From: Klebsiella oxytoca NBRC 105695
GTDB taxonomy: Bacteria; Pseudomonadota; Gammaproteobacteria; Enterobacterales; Enterobacteriaceae
DNA: 64,000 nucleotides
Reading direction: 5' to 3'
NCBI RefSeq assembly: GCF_001598695.1
Contig: NZ_BCZK01000002.1
Location: 372,001-436,000 of the forward strand
Below are positions 36,419-44,666 of this stretch, piece after piece. The notes below the pieces were generated by a model. The model worked only from the letters and a program-made list of their open reading frames with translations, had not been told where the DNA came from and did no database searches. The position numbers and the translations under genes were made by a program. Every line of letters starts with the position of its first letter. Position 1 is the stretch's first letter.

Positions 36419-36457
36419 GCAGAGTACAGAGTGTTGCAGAACGGGCCTGTTCCCGGC

Positions 36458-37330
36458 TTAAAGCCCTTCGGTCACGATTTTTGCCGCTGCGGCTAACACC
36501 TCTTTGCGGTTTTTCGCATCCTGCTGCGGCTGGGTAAAGTAGGTGACTAATATCAGCGGAGCGTGATCTTCCGGCCAGATAACCGCAATATCATTGGTGG
36601 TGCCGTAATCTCCGGCGCCGGTTTTATCGCCGACCACCCAGCTTTCAGGCAGGCCCGCGCGAATGCTTTGCCCGCCGGTGGTATTGCCTTTCAGCCAGGT
36701 GACTAACTGGGCGCGTTGCTGTTCGCCCAGCGCATCGCCAAGCGTCAGCTTGCGCAGGCTTTCAGCCATCGCCAGCGGCGTGCTGGTATCACGCTCATCG
36801 CCCGGGATGGCGGTATTCAGCGTGGGCTCCGTACGATCGAGACGAAAGGTGGCATCGCCGATACTGCGGGCGAAGGCGGTGACTTTTTCCGGCCCGCCAA
36901 GGTAGCCGATGATCAGATTCATCGCCGTATTGTCGCTATATTGCAGCGTCGCCGCGCTTAGCTCAGCCAGCGTCATTCCGCTCTGGAGATGTTTTTCGGT
37001 AATCGGACTCCAGACCACCAAATCGGCTGCGTTAATCTCCAGCCTTTTATTTACCACCTCTTTATTGCTTTCGCTCTGTTTTAATACCGCGGCGGCGGCC
37101 ATCACTTTACTGGTGCTGCACATGGCAAAACGCTCGTCGCCGCGATATAAGATTTGAGAATTATCTGCCGTGTTGATTAGCGCCACGCCCAACCTGCCGC
37201 CTGAACGCTTCTCGAGATCTGTCAGCTTCTGATGGATAGCATCGGTACTGGCCCACAGTGCGCCGCTCGCCAGCAGCAGCGGAACGGCGGCGGCTAGCAT
37301 TGCAATTTTACGCCACGAACTTTTTATCAT
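36458..37330 (-). CDS. blaOXY: class A beta-lactamase OXY-2 type
   Basis: The periplasmic serine beta-lactamase of K. oxytoca hydrolyses penicillins and, when overproduced, many cephalosporins. 290 residues from the ATG at 37330, with a signal peptide of about 28 residues ([10 protein letters not shown]). Class A motifs in Ambler numbering: STSK (Ser70), SDN130, EPTLN (Glu166) and KTG (234-236). The STSK form and the [20 protein letters not shown] opening match the OXY-2 group as I recall it; the exact variant needs a database match. An upstream ATG at 37396 overlaps the promoter and is not the start. Confidence 0.96.
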   Translation of the reverse strand: MIKSSWRKIAMLAAAVPLLLASGALWASTDAIHQKLTDLEKRSGGRLGVALINTADNSQILYRGDERFAMCSTSKVMAAAAVLKQSESNKEVVNKRLEINAADLVVWSPITEKHLQSGMTLAELSAATLQYSDNTAMNLIIGYLGGPEKVTAFARSIGDATFRLDRTEPTLNTAIPGDERDTSTPLAMAESLRKLTLGDALGEQQRAQLVTWLKGNTTGGQSIRAGLPESWVVGDKTGAGDYGTTNDIAVIWPEDHAPLILVTYFTQPQQDAKNRKEVLAAAAKIVTEGL

Positions 37331-37363
37331 TTCTGATTCCTTGAGAGTGATAAGTCGCAGCGG

Positions 37364-37392
37364 ACTATCTGCGACTCCCGCTATTTTGACAA
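37364..37392 (-). promoter_or_regulatory. blaOXY promoter, wild-type form
   Basis: On the minus strand TTGTCA (-35, 37387-37392) and GATAGT (-10, 37364-37369) are separated by 17 bp. GATAGT is the low-level form; the known hyperproducing change gives GATAAT at the fifth base, which is absent here. Confidence 0.9.
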
Positions 37393-37399
37393 GCAATTT

Positions 37400-37425
37400 A
37401 TTGATGATGGAATTCCATCATCAAT
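37400..37425. promoter_or_regulatory. 26-bp perfect palindrome, candidate LacI-type operator
   Basis: The site is centred on TGATGGAATTCCATCA and is perfect over 26 bp. It lies between the divergent blaOXY and Gfo/Idh-like genes, 7 bp beyond the -35 box of blaOXY and 66 bp before the ATG at 37492. The same core with an altered centre occurs at 39647-39662, next to the LacI-type regulator gene, so that protein is the likely binder. Confidence 0.75.
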
Positions 37426-37491
37426 TCGATATTTGTCCTTCCAGCGCCTGCTTATAGTGTCTCGCCAGACCCATAAAAATAAGGAGCCGCT

Positions 37492-38523
37492 ATGTTCCCG
37501 TCACAGTTACCGAAACCGCGCCATCCTGCCGCTGCGGCGATCCCCTCGCTGCGCTGGGCCATTATTGGCCCCGGCTGGATTGCCGAGCGCTTTGTGAAAT
37601 CGTTAAAAGAGCTCAGCCGCCAGCGGGTGGTTGCCGTCTCCTCGCGGACGCAACAAAAGGCCGATAGCTTTGCCGCCCGCTGGGGGATTCCGCAGGCTTA
37701 CGCTCAGGTGGACGAGATGCTGGCGCGACCGGATATTGATGCGGTTTACGTTGCCACCCCGCATAACCACCACTTCCCGGACGGGCTGCGGGTTCTGCAG
37801 GCGGGCAAACATGTACTGATTGAAAAGCCGTTTGCGCTGAACCGGCGGGAAGGCGCGGCGCTAAAAGCAGAAGCCCTGAAACAGGGGAAGCTGGCGATGG
37901 AGGCGATGTGGTGCGATTACGCGCCGAAATATGACGTGATTCGCCAGCTGCTGGATGACGGCGCGCTGGGCGATCTGCATACGCTGCTCGCCGATCACGG
38001 TGAATATTTTACTCCGGATCATCGCATTTTTAATGCCGATCTTGCCGGTGGACCGATGATGGATCTCGGCAGCTATCTGACCTCATTCAGCGTGATGGTC
38101 GGCGGCGTGCCGCAGGACATTGTCGCCCGCGGGCGCCCCGCCCAAAGGGGCATCAATGGGCAAATTTCGATGCTGTTTAACTGGGAAAACGGCTTACAGG
38201 GATTGCTCAACACCACGCTATTCAGCAATACGCCGGGCGGCGCGGTGGTGGCCGGGCGCGACGCGACCCTGGTCCTTGACGGGCAATTCTATGCGCCGGG
38301 GAATTTTACCCTCGCCGCCAGCCAGGGGGGACAGGTACTGCGCTGGGAAGAGCCGCGCAACCGCTACGACCAGCTGTTTTATCAGGCCGAACATTTTGCC
38401 TGGTGCGTGGGGCAAGGGCTCACGGATTCGCCGATTCGCCCGCTGACCAGAGTTCTGGAAAACCTGAGCGTCATGGATGAAGTGCGGCGGCAGATTGGCG
38501 TAATATTTAACGAGGAGCGTTAA
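37492..38523 (+). CDS. Gfo/Idh/MocA-family oxidoreductase
   Basis: 343 residues. A Rossmann NAD(P)-binding fold opens the protein (LRWAIIGPGWIAERFVKSL), with the family signature EKPFALN at about residue 109 and a C-terminal alpha/beta domain containing GGPMMDLGSYL. The AMEAMWCDYAPKY segment is like dihydrodiol or glucose-fructose oxidoreductase branches. It likely oxidises a sugar or cyclitol. It is divergent from blaOXY and convergent with an IolG-like gene, and a candidate operator of the nearby LacI-type regulator lies in its promoter region. Confidence 0.87.
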   Translation: MFPSQLPKPRHPAAAAIPSLRWAIIGPGWIAERFVKSLKELSRQRVVAVSSRTQQKADSFAARWGIPQAYAQVDEMLARPDIDAVYVATPHNHHFPDGLRVLQAGKHVLIEKPFALNRREGAALKAEALKQGKLAMEAMWCDYAPKYDVIRQLLDDGALGDLHTLLADHGEYFTPDHRIFNADLAGGPMMDLGSYLTSFSVMVGGVPQDIVARGRPAQRGINGQISMLFNWENGLQGLLNTTLFSNTPGGAVVAGRDATLVLDGQFYAPGNFTLAASQGGQVLRWEEPRNRYDQLFYQAEHFAWCVGQGLTDSPIRPLTRVLENLSVMDEVRRQIGVIFNEER

Positions 38524-38535
38524 CGGCGCGCCGTT

Positions 38536-38568
38536 GCCCCGTATGCCGACCGCATACGGGGCTTTTTT
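38536..38568. terminator. intrinsic terminator between convergent dehydrogenase genes
   Basis: GCCCCGTATGC pairs with GCATACGGGGC around a 5-nt loop, followed by six Ts that overlap the TAA stop of the opposite gene. Confidence 0.92.
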
Positions 38569-39574
38569 ACGCCAGCGGTTCGACGCTGACAAATTGCCCT
38601 TGCTGCAGGGAAAGCACGGCGGCTTCGGCGATAGCCTGCGCCCGCAGCCCGTCCAGCAGCCCCGGCAGGTCCGGCTCCTCTTCTCCGCCTGACGAGCGGA
38701 CAAAAGCATCCAGATGCGCGTAGTACGACTCCTCGACGCGGCTGAACCAGTCCGGATAGAGGCCGGGCTGAATGCAGCGCGCTCCCTGCCACAGCGTCAC
38801 GCCGCGCGAGGCCTGACTGCCGGACTCCAGTACGCCCTCCGGGCCGAGCAGGCTGATGCGTTCATCGTAGCCGTGGCCGGTGCGCCGGGTGTTGTCCAGC
38901 TGCGCCAGCGCGCCGCCGCGCATCCGCAGCATGAGAATGGAGGTATCGACATCGCCGATCCCGGCGAGCTCCGGCAGCGCCAGCGCCTCTCCCATGGCGG
39001 CAACCGTTGTCACTTCATCGCCGGTAAGAAAACGCAGCAGATCGAAAAAGTGGATTGCCTGGTCGCGCATCTGGCCGCCGGAGCTGCGCAGATACGCCAG
39101 CGGCGGCATAACCGATGCCCGGCACACCATCTGCACCAGTTCAATTTTACCGATAACGCCAGCCTCGACCTGGCGACGCAGCTGCTGGTGGCTGGCGTCA
39201 AAGCGGCGGTTAAAGCCCACGGTCACCGGCACGCCGAGCGGCAAAACCCTGTCGACAACCTGGCGCGCACGGGCCAGCGAAAGGTCGATCGGTTTTTCGC
39301 AGTAAACGGCCTTCCCGGCGCGCGCTGCGGCCTCCAGCAGTTCCGCATGTGAAGGGGTCGAGCTGGCGATGAGCACCGCATCAATGGCATCGCTACTGAT
39401 GGCCTCGGCGACGGTGGTTGCCCGCGCGCCGTAGCGGGAGGCCAGCGTTTTCGCCCGCTCGGGCTTGGCGTCTGCCACCATGGCCAGAACGGTTCGCTCA
39501 TGGCGAGCGAGGTTGGCGGCGTGAACCTGGCCTATAAAACCGCTGCCTAATAACGCAAAACGAATGCAGGTCAT
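38567..39574 (-). CDS. inositol 2-dehydrogenase-like Gfo/Idh/MocA oxidoreductase
   Basis: 335 residues with the Rossmann start IRFALLGSGFIGQVHAANLA, CEKPIDLSL, VGFNRRFD and SSGGQMRDQAIHFFDLLRF, all typical of IolG-type myo-inositol 2-dehydrogenases. IolG makes scyllo-inosose from myo-inositol with NAD. The rest of a classical iol pathway is not in the window, so the substrate may be another cyclitol or sugar. Divergent from the LacI-type regulator, whose candidate operator lies in the 103-bp gap. Confidence 0.83.
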   Translation of the reverse strand: MTCIRFALLGSGFIGQVHAANLARHERTVLAMVADAKPERAKTLASRYGARATTVAEAISSDAIDAVLIASSTPSHAELLEAAARAGKAVYCEKPIDLSLARARQVVDRVLPLGVPVTVGFNRRFDASHQQLRRQVEAGVIGKIELVQMVCRASVMPPLAYLRSSGGQMRDQAIHFFDLLRFLTGDEVTTVAAMGEALALPELAGIGDVDTSILMLRMRGGALAQLDNTRRTGHGYDERISLLGPEGVLESGSQASRGVTLWQGARCIQPGLYPDWFSRVEESYYAHLDAFVRSSGGEEEPDLPGLLDGLRAQAIAEAAVLSLQQGQFVSVEPLA

Positions 39575-39646
39575 TTTGTTCTCCAGAAAGAGGGATTTAG
39601 CGTTGCCAAATTAATCTGTTTGCTACACTGACCAACACGGGCGTTT

Positions 39647-39662
39647 TGATGGATTTCCATCA
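39647..39662. promoter_or_regulatory. candidate operator of the adjacent LacI-type regulator
   Basis: TGATGGA-TT-TCCATCA, perfect 7-bp arms. It is in the divergent gap between the IolG-like gene and the regulator, 16 bp before the regulator start. It shares its arms with the 26-bp palindrome at 37400-37425. Confidence 0.72.
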
Positions 39663-39677
39663 TGGGTGAGGGGAACG

Positions 39678-40697
39678 ATGAAAAGCATTTCACTGGCGGC
39701 GCTGGCTAAACGGATCGGCGTGGGCGTGGCGACGGTTGACCGGGTGCTTAACGAACGCGGCGGCGTGTCGCCGGAAACCACGCGCCGGGTGCTGCAGGCG
39801 GCGCGTGAAGCCGGTTTAAAGCGTATTTTGCCGGAAGAACGTCGTCTGCCGTGGCAAATCGAAGTGTTCCTGAGCGCTAACGACTCGCGCTTTTTCTCTC
39901 GCCTGACGCAGGATTTCGCCGACGTGGCGGATAGCCTTGGCTATCGCCGACTGACGCTGCACCGCACGCTGGTGGCGGAATCCTCCCCGGAAAAACTGGC
40001 GAAAAGCCTTCTTCGCAGCAGTAAAAAGCGCCATGCGATAATTGTCTTCGGCAACGAACATCCGCTGGTCTATGAAGCCCTGCGCCAGTGTCGCGAAGCA
40101 AACGTACCGGTAATTACGCTGGTCACCGACCTGCCCGGCGCGCAGAGGCTTTGCCATGTGGGAATCGATCAGCAGCAGGCGGGACGTACCGCGGGCATGA
40201 TGATGGGGCTGATGGCCCATCAGCCCGGGGAAGTGTTGATGCTCTGCGGTCGTCAGGATTTCAGCGCCCACCGCTCCCGGATTCAGGGATTTCGCGAGGT
40301 GATAAGCCAGCGCTTTCCGCATCTGCAGCTTGGTGAGGTGCTGGCGGGTGAGGATAACCGGCAGCGGATCGACCGTTTGCTGGAAGAAGCCCTGAACCGT
40401 AACCGCGACGCGGTGGGCATCTACAATACCGGTCTGGGCAATAGTCTGGTGGCGCAGGCGCTGGCCCGCCATCGCCGTTATGGTAAGTGCTGTTGGATTA
40501 CTCATGAACGCTATAGCACCACCCGCGAACAGCTGGCGCAGGGTGGGATGGCGTTGACGGTCGATCAAAATCCTCATCAGCATGCCAGGCTGGCGGTGGA
40601 GCTGGCCCTGCGCCACCTGGAAACCGGCTATCAGCCCCATCTCTTTCGTGACGGCAAGGTCGAGTTTATCCTCTATAGCGCTGAAAACGTCGACTGA
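39678..40697 (+). CDS. LacI-family regulator of the sugar/cyclitol genes
   Basis: 339 residues from ATG 39678 (MKSISLAALAKRIGVGVATVDRVLNERGG); an upstream in-frame ATG at 39666 is possible. The helix-turn-helix with VATVDRVLNERGGVSPETTRRV is of the kind found in regulators of pentose and inositol-type transporters. The core binds a sugar-like ligand (AIIVFGNEHPLV, VGIDQQQAGRTAGMMMG). It probably represses itself, both dehydrogenases and the ABC transporter that follows. Confidence 0.88.
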   Translation: MKSISLAALAKRIGVGVATVDRVLNERGGVSPETTRRVLQAAREAGLKRILPEERRLPWQIEVFLSANDSRFFSRLTQDFADVADSLGYRRLTLHRTLVAESSPEKLAKSLLRSSKKRHAIIVFGNEHPLVYEALRQCREANVPVITLVTDLPGAQRLCHVGIDQQQAGRTAGMMMGLMAHQPGEVLMLCGRQDFSAHRSRIQGFREVISQRFPHLQLGEVLAGEDNRQRIDRLLEEALNRNRDAVGIYNTGLGNSLVAQALARHRRYGKCCWITHERYSTTREQLAQGGMALTVDQNPHQHARLAVELALRHLETGYQPHLFRDGKVEFILYSAENVD

Positions 40698-41146
40698 GCG
40701 CCCGCGGCCTGCCGGGCTACATCCCTTTTTACACCGTATCTCCTGTCCCGTTTTAAACCGCTGCCGCTATCGCCGCGCCGGGCGGCAAACCGTCGCCTGC
40801 CTCTCATTTTTTGCGCATTTATGCGTCAATGTTAGATGTGTGTCAAAGTTCTGTTAACACGCAGTTTTAAAATTTTCATTTCGGTTATTTACTTATAAAC
40901 GTTTCATATGTGTTGTTAATGAAATAAACGGTCTGTAATTTTCACCTCGTGATAAATGGACTGATGTTTCAGAAAATCATTTTAAAACAACTGAATTTTG
41001 TGATGGCGGTCGGCATTAAAAAATGACGTAGCGCGAAGCCTGTTTTTCCGAAACGCTGAAAAAGCAGGCGCTTAATGCACAATTAATGAAACTAATTTTT
41101 CATTTTACCTTACCTAACCGATGTACCTGTGAATAAAGGATCAACT
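40698..41146 (+). promoter_or_regulatory. control region of the sugar ABC operon
   Basis: 450 bp without a gene. A REP-like GCCGGGCTAC lies at about 40715-40725. Repeated TTTCAT/ATGAAA half-sites occur at about 40900-40925 and 41084-41104 (AATGAAA and TTTCATT arms). A leader hairpin GCCTGTTTTTC/GAAAAAGCAGGC spans 41038-41069. The TGATGGA operator core of the neighbours is not found here, so control may be different or indirect. AAAGGA precedes the ATG at 41147. Confidence 0.5.
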
Positions 41147-42070
41147 ATGAATATCAAGAAAACGGTTGTTGCCTCTTTGATAGCCTGCATGCTGCCAGCG
41201 GTCGTGATGGCGAAAGATATTTCGGTCGGTGTTTCTATGGCGCTTTTTGATGACAACTTCCTGACCATTCTGCGCACCGCCATGCAAAAAGAGATGCAAA
41301 AAGAGGGCGTGAAGTCCCAGATGGAAGATGCGAAGGGCGACGTCTCGCAGCAGCTACAGCAGGTGCAGAATTTTATTGGCCAGGGCGTCGACGCCATTAT
41401 CGTTAACCCGGTCGATACCAACGCGGTCAAACCGATTATGGACCAGGCGACCAAAGCGGGCATTCCGCTGATCTTCGTTAACCGTCGTCCGCAGGCGCAG
41501 CTGACCGATAAAATGGCCTACGTCGGCTCCGACTCCGTGCTGGCGGGGCGCTTACAGATGGAAGCGCTAGCCAAAGCGATGAACGGCAAGGGCAACGTCG
41601 CCATTCTGCTCGGCGACCTGGCGAATGAATCGACCCGCGACCGGACCAAAGGGGTCGAAGAGGTGGTGGCGAAATACCCCGATATCAAAATCGTGCAGAA
41701 GCAGACCGCCAAATTTATGCGTAACGACGCCGTTGACGTAGTCAGCAACTGGATGACCAGCGGCGAAGACATTCAGGCGATCGCCTCCAATAACGATGAA
41801 ATGGCCATCGGCGCGCTGCAGGCGCTGGGGAAAAACCCCAACCATATCCTGATTGCCGGGGTGGACGGAACGCCAGATGCCCTGCAAATGCTTAAAAACG
41901 GCAAGATGATCGCCACGATTTTCCAGGATGCCAAAGGGCAGGGCGAAGGCGCGGTAGATGCCGCTATTAAGCTGGCCAATGGCGAAAAAGTGGAAAAGGT
42001 CATCGACGTCCCTTACCAGCTGATCACCAAAGACAACATGGCTGAATTCATCAATCGCAACCAGAAATAG
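41147..42070 (+). CDS. sugar ABC transporter, periplasmic binding protein
   Basis: 307 residues. A signal peptide of about 22 residues (VASLIACMLPAVVMA) is followed by a pentose-type periplasmic-binding fold (ISVGVSMALFDDNFLTILR, GVDAIIVNPVDTNAVKPI, IPLIFVNRR, NDEMAIGALQALG). The sequence style recalls ribose- and inositol-binding proteins of the CUT2 class. First gene of a three-gene operon (binding protein, ATPase, permease). With the IolG-like gene nearby, myo-inositol or a related cyclitol is a reasonable substrate guess. Confidence 0.9.
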   Translation: MNIKKTVVASLIACMLPAVVMAKDISVGVSMALFDDNFLTILRTAMQKEMQKEGVKSQMEDAKGDVSQQLQQVQNFIGQGVDAIIVNPVDTNAVKPIMDQATKAGIPLIFVNRRPQAQLTDKMAYVGSDSVLAGRLQMEALAKAMNGKGNVAILLGDLANESTRDRTKGVEEVVAKYPDIKIVQKQTAKFMRNDAVDVVSNWMTSGEDIQAIASNNDEMAIGALQALGKNPNHILIAGVDGTPDALQMLKNGKMIATIFQDAKGQGEGAVDAAIKLANGEKVEKVIDVPYQLITKDNMAEFINRNQK

Positions 42071-42094
42071 TCATTCAGGGTACGGAGGTGAAGT

Positions 42095-43579
42095 ATGAAC
42101 GCTTTTGCACTTGAAGCCGAAGGGATCAGCAAATTCTTCCCCGGCGTGAAGGCGCTCGACAACGTCTCATTACGCGTGCGCCCGGGGACGGTGCACGCGC
42201 TGATGGGCGAAAACGGCGCCGGGAAATCCACGCTGATGAAATGCCTGATCGGGATCTACCGTCCCGATAAGGGCGCGATCCGCGTCAAAGGGGAGCCGGT
42301 CCAGTTTCAGGATACGATGGACGCGCTGCGCTCCGGGATTTCGATGATCCATCAGGAGCTTAATCTGGTACCGCATATGACGGTGGCGGAAAATATCTGG
42401 CTCGGTCGCGAGCCGATGAAATACGGTTTCGTCGATCATCGCCAGCTTGCCCGGCAGACTCAGGAACTACTGAATAAACTGAATATTCGTTTATCCGCCG
42501 ATCGCCTGGTAGGGGAATTAAGCATCGCCGCCCAGCAGATGGTGGAGATTGCCAAAGCGGTTTCGTGGAATGCGGATATTGTGATTATGGACGAACCGAC
42601 CTCGGCATTAACCGAGAGCGAAGTGGCGCATCTGTTTACCATTATTCGCGATTTACGCCAGCAGGGAAAAGCCATTATTTATATTAGCCATAAGATGGAT
42701 GAAATTTTCACCATTACCGATGAGATCAGCGTATTTCGCGACGGCTCCTGGGTAGGAAGTCAACCTACCACCGAGTTTACCCGCCAGTCGCTGATTACCC
42801 GGATGGTCGGGCGGGAGCTTACCCAGCTCTTTCCCAAATTCAATAATACCATTGGCGAAGAGGTGCTGACCGTGCGCAACCTGTCGCGCAAGGGGGTCTT
42901 TCACGATATCAACTTTAGCGTGCGCCGCGGGGAGATCCTCGGCGTGGCGGGGCTGGTGGGGGCCGGGCGCAGCGAAGTGATGGAAAGCCTGTTCGGCATG
43001 GAGAAAGCCGATAGCGGCGAAGTGCTGATTGACAGTGTGCCGGTCACTATTGATTCGCCTTCGACGGCAATTGAAAAAGGGATGGCGCTGCTGACAGAAG
43101 ACCGCAAAAAGTCCGGCCTGTTCCTCGTACTGTCGGTGCTGGAGAATATGAGTATCGTCAAAATGCCGGAATATATCGGTAAAACCGGTTTTGTTCAGCA
43201 CCTCAAAATGGCCGAGGACTGTATGGAGCAGATCCGCCGCCTGAATATTAAAACTCCCACCATGGATCAGATTATTAATAACCTTAGCGGCGGCAATCAG
43301 CAGAAGGTGCTTATTGCCCGCTGGCTGCTGGCTCAGCCGAAAATACTCATTCTCGATGAGCCGACCCGCGGAATTGACGTCGGGGCGAAAGCGGAAATAT
43401 ATCATCTGATTAGCGAACTGGCCAACCGCGGCGTGGCGGTCATTATGGTTTCTTCTGAATTACCTGAAATTCTCGGGATGAGCGACCGGGTGATGGTGAT
43501 GCATGAAGGTCGGATTACCGGCATCCTCGATAAAGAGGACGCCGATCAGGAAACCATTTTGTCGTTGGCATCCCATTGA
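42095..43579 (+). CDS. sugar ABC transporter ATP-binding protein (CUT2 type)
   Basis: 494 residues with two fused nucleotide-binding domains, typical of RbsA/MglA proteins. The first has GENGAGKSTLMK (Walker A), LSIAAQQMVEIAKA and VIMDEPTSAL (Walker B); the second has the degenerate GLVGAGRSEV, the signature LSGGNQQKVLIARWL and LILDEPTRGIDVG. It powers uptake with the permease that begins 10 bp later. ACGGAGG is 7 bp before the ATG. Confidence 0.95.
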   Translation: MNAFALEAEGISKFFPGVKALDNVSLRVRPGTVHALMGENGAGKSTLMKCLIGIYRPDKGAIRVKGEPVQFQDTMDALRSGISMIHQELNLVPHMTVAENIWLGREPMKYGFVDHRQLARQTQELLNKLNIRLSADRLVGELSIAAQQMVEIAKAVSWNADIVIMDEPTSALTESEVAHLFTIIRDLRQQGKAIIYISHKMDEIFTITDEISVFRDGSWVGSQPTTEFTRQSLITRMVGRELTQLFPKFNNTIGEEVLTVRNLSRKGVFHDINFSVRRGEILGVAGLVGAGRSEVMESLFGMEKADSGEVLIDSVPVTIDSPSTAIEKGMALLTEDRKKSGLFLVLSVLENMSIVKMPEYIGKTGFVQHLKMAEDCMEQIRRLNIKTPTMDQIINNLSGGNQQKVLIARWLLAQPKILILDEPTRGIDVGAKAEIYHLISELANRGVAVIMVSSELPEILGMSDRVMVMHEGRITGILDKEDADQETILSLASH

Positions 43580-43589
43580 GGCACAGAGA

Positions 43590-44621
43590 ATGAGCAATAT
43601 GAAAATAACGGCGACCCCGATCGATGAGAAACCCTCTTTCTTTGGGCAATTACGCCACCGGCTGCCGAAAGATACCGGCATATTTATCGTCATGCTGGTG
43701 ATTGCCCTGACTTTTGAAATTGCTGGCTGGTACGTCCGCGACCAGTCCTTTTTATTAAACACCAATCGCCTGATATTAATTGTTTTACAGGTAGCGATTA
43801 TCGGTATTATCGCAGTCGGGGTTACTCAGGTCATTATTACCACCGGGATTGACCTCTCCTCCGGTTCGGTGATCGCGCTCGCCGCCGTGGTGGCGGCGAG
43901 CCTCGCGCAAACCTCCGACAGCCTGTCGCCGATGTTCCCGTCGCTGGTCAATATGCCGGCGATAATCCCGATTGGCGCCGGCATCGGCGTCGGTCTTCTG
44001 TGCGGCTTAACCAACGGTTTTCTGGTGACCCGCACCGGCATCCCGCCGTTTATTGCCACCCTGGGGATGATGGTGTCGGCGCGCGGTCTGGCGCAGTATT
44101 ACACTCAGGGCAACCCGATTAGCTTCTTATCCGACAGCTTCACCGCCATCGGTCAGAGCGCGATGCCGGTGATTATTTTCTTCGTCGTTGCCGCGGTCTT
44201 CCACATCGCCCTGAAGCATACCCGCTACGGTAAATACGTTTATGCTATCGGCGGCAATATGACCTCGGCGAAGGTCTCCGGTATCAACGTGAATAAATAC
44301 CTGGTGATCGTCTATACCATCGCCGGGGCGCTCTCCGGCCTTGCAGGCGTAGTGCTGGCGGCGCGCGTCAGCAGCGGCCAGTCGAGCATGGGAATGTCCT
44401 ACGAGCTGGATGCGATCGCCGCGGCGGTTATCGGCGGCAGCAGCCTGATGGGCGGGGTAGGGCGCATCACCGGCACTTTAATCGGCGCCATGATCCTCGG
44501 CCTGATTAAGAGCGGGTTTACCTTTGTCGGCGTTGACGCCTACGTGCAGGATATTATCAAAGGCATCATTATCGTCGCGGCGGTGACTATCGATATGCGC
44601 CGCAACCGCAAAAAGCATTGA
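43590..44621 (+). CDS. sugar ABC transporter permease (CUT2 type)
   Basis: 343 residues from MSNMKITATPIDEKPSFFGQ at 43590; the frame is open upstream into the ATPase gene, but this start follows its stop by 10 bp. About nine to ten membrane segments in the RbsC-like order, with the conserved TGIDLSSGSVIALAAVVAAS and GGSSLMGGVGRITGTLIGA blocks. It forms the membrane pore for the binding protein and ATPase upstream. Confidence 0.93.
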   Translation: MSNMKITATPIDEKPSFFGQLRHRLPKDTGIFIVMLVIALTFEIAGWYVRDQSFLLNTNRLILIVLQVAIIGIIAVGVTQVIITTGIDLSSGSVIALAAVVAASLAQTSDSLSPMFPSLVNMPAIIPIGAGIGVGLLCGLTNGFLVTRTGIPPFIATLGMMVSARGLAQYYTQGNPISFLSDSFTAIGQSAMPVIIFFVVAAVFHIALKHTRYGKYVYAIGGNMTSAKVSGINVNKYLVIVYTIAGALSGLAGVVLAARVSSGQSSMGMSYELDAIAAAVIGGSSLMGGVGRITGTLIGAMILGLIKSGFTFVGVDAYVQDIIKGIIIVAAVTIDMRRNRKKH

Positions 44622-44630
44622 TCGGCAATA

Positions 44631-44655
44631 GCCCACGGCCCTGGCTGGCGTGGGC
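44631..44655. terminator. hairpin between convergent operons
   Basis: GCCCACG pairs with CGTGGGC around an 11-nt loop; no T-run. It lies between the permease stop and the opposite hydrolase stop. Confidence 0.55.
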
Positions 44656-44666
44656 TGTATCGCGTT

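Noticed and set aside
37331-37396. Upstream ATG at 37396 as the blaOXY start
   Set aside because: It would place the -10 and -35 boxes inside the coding region and displace the signal peptide; 37330 gives the known 290-residue precursor.
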